The translations under genes were made by a program, and so were the position numbers. From Gammaproteobacteria bacterium (GTDB taxonomy: Bacteria; Pseudomonadota; Gammaproteobacteria; Steroidobacterales; Steroidobacteraceae): DNA of 14,358 bases. Each line of letters begins with the position of its first letter. The stretch's first letter is position 1. This document shows positions 13,485 to 14,358 of the stretch, piece after piece. The notes under the pieces were generated by a model. It did no database searches and had not been told where the DNA came from. It saw only the letters and a list, made by a program, of their open reading frames with translations. Location: positions 1-14,358 of the forward strand of contig JASHVF010000022.1 in NCBI GenBank assembly GCA_030039615.1, in the 5' to 3' direction.

Positions 13485-14132
13485 ATGATCACCATCAGTG
13501 CATTCCGCCAGGCGCCGCCGTTCGTGCAGGGGCTGGTGCGGGATCTGCGCGTGCGCTGGGCGCTCAACGAGGCGGGACTGGCGTACCGCACGCGGCTGCT
13601 GGCGATGGGCGAGCAGCAGGCGCCGGATTATCGCGCCTGGCAGCCGTTCGCGCAGGTGCCGGCCTACGAGGAGGACGGGCTCACGCTGTTCGAGTCGGGC
13701 GCCATCGTGCTGCATATCGCCGCGCGCAGCGCCGTGCTGTTGCCGGCCGAGCCCGCGGCGCGCTCGCGCGCCATCACCTGGGTGTTCGCCGCGCTCAACA
13801 CCATGGAGGTCTTCATCCAGCAGCTGGCGCAGGTCGATGGCCTGTACGCCGGACAGGAGTGGGCGCGGCTGCGGCGGCCGGAGCTCGAGCGGATGGTGAA
13901 ACGTCGGCTGGGCGAGCTCGGCGCGCGCCTCGGTGACCAGGAGTACCTCGACGGCGCGCACTTCACCGCCGGCGACCTGATGATGACCACGGTGCTGCGT
14001 ATCCTGCGCCACACCGAGCTGGTCGCGGCCGAGCCGGCGTTGCCCGCGTATCAGGCGCGCTGCGAAGCGCGGCCGGCGTTTCAGCGCGCGCTGCGCGAGC
14101 AGCTGGAAGCTTTCGAGGCGGCGGCGCGCTGA
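13485..14132 (+). CDS. glutathione S-transferase family protein
   Basis: A 215-residue protein with the two-domain GST architecture. An N-terminal thioredoxin-like domain holds Pro59 in QVPAYEE (the cis-proline) and Glu70-Ser71 in LTLFESGAIVLHI (gamma-Glu contact). A helical C-terminal domain contains TAGDLMMTTVLRIL (161-174), the usual N-capping box and hydrophobic staple position. The N-terminal active-site residue is not obvious: ITISAFRQAPPFVQGL has only Ser5 and no clear Tyr or Cys at the expected place. Glutathione-dependent conjugation, reduction or a ligand-binding role is possible. It is unlike the GST at 3976 outside these common motifs, so the two are distant paralogs. It is convergent with the arginine decarboxylase gene, with 30 bases between the stop codons. 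Confidence 0.9.
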   Translation: MITISAFRQAPPFVQGLVRDLRVRWALNEAGLAYRTRLLAMGEQQAPDYRAWQPFAQVPAYEEDGLTLFESGAIVLHIAARSAVLLPAEPAARSRAITWVFAALNTMEVFIQQLAQVDGLYAGQEWARLRRPELERMVKRRLGELGARLGDQEYLDGAHFTAGDLMMTTVLRILRHTELVAAEPALPAYQARCEARPAFQRALREQLEAFEAAAR

Positions 14133-14162
14133 GCCGGTCGTGCGCCGTGCGGCCTGCGGGCC

Positions 14163-14358
14163 TCAGCCGCTCGCCGGCTCGAGGTAGGCGTAGCCGTCGA
14201 GCTCGCTCTCGTAGAAGCGCTTGAGCGCCTGGCTCTCGGCGATGGTCATGCGGCCGTCGCGAATGGCACGCTCGCAGTCGCGGGCCAGGGCGGGGTAGAG
14301 CTCGGCGACGTCGTACTCCATGTACTCGAGCACCTTGTTGGCGGTGTCGCCCTTGACG
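14163..14358 (-). CDS. speA: C-terminal part of biosynthetic arginine decarboxylase
   Basis: The last 64 residues of a protein whose start lies beyond the window, ending at the TGA whose complement is at 14163-14165. VKGDTANKVLEYMEYD at the beginning and FYESELDGYAYLE near the end match the C-terminal region of SpeA-type arginine decarboxylases as I recall it (the GDT..VL.Y..YD and Y..L.GY.YLE pattern). That enzyme makes agmatine, the first step from arginine to putrescine, with pyridoxal phosphate. The catalytic domains are outside the window, so this rests on the tail only. Confidence 0.7.
   Translation of the reverse strand, partial: VKGDTANKVLEYMEYDVAELYPALARDCERAIRDGRMTIAESQALKRFYESELDGYAYLEPASG

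Overview
The window is very GC-rich and densely packed with genes. About 15 genes lie on both strands with short gaps, and stop or start codons often overlap. I see no rRNA, tRNA, CRISPR array, transposase or phage gene. Gene content (a YigB-like HAD phosphatase, a UPF0016 cation transporter, a predicted COG4798-type methyltransferase, a SpeA-type arginine decarboxylase) and the GC-rich codon use suggest a chromosomal segment of a high-GC gammaproteobacterium, perhaps of the Xanthomonadales/Nevskiales kind. That placement is inference; no marker gene fixes it.

Layout. 1-1778 (+): the tail of an unidentified gene, a D-Ala-D-Ala-ligase-like ATP-grasp enzyme and a CpcT/CpeT-family lipoprotein, all joined by overlapping stop/start codons, so one operon. 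1862-4629 (-): an S9 prolyl-oligopeptidase-type exported peptidase, with a glutathione S-transferase (GST) upstream of it in a two-gene operon. 4651-5340 (+): a HAD phosphatase diverging from the GST with only 21 bases between the start codons. 5357-6706 (-): a major facilitator transporter, followed by a divergent control region with palindromes. 6865-8281 (+): two uncharacterised proteins separated by three tandem hairpins. 8278-9239 (-): a small acidic protein and a Nudix ADP-sugar pyrophosphatase. 9317-11407 (+): a UvrD/PcrA-type SF1 helicase. 11437-12584 (-): a predicted methyltransferase preceded by a strong intrinsic terminator and an RRM RNA-binding protein. 12873-14132 (+): a UPF0016/TMEM165-type transporter and a second GST-like protein. 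14163-14358 (-): the C-terminus of a probable arginine decarboxylase.

Most of these are housekeeping or stress-related genes rather than one coordinated system. The units least explained by known biology are the ATP-grasp/CpeT-lipoprotein operon, the uncharacterised pair at 6865-8281 with its hairpin spacer, and the methyltransferase whose apparent leader contains the terminator of the RRM gene and whose best translation start is not a standard codon. GTG starts are frequent: six of the 13 genes whose start lies in the window are best read with GTG.
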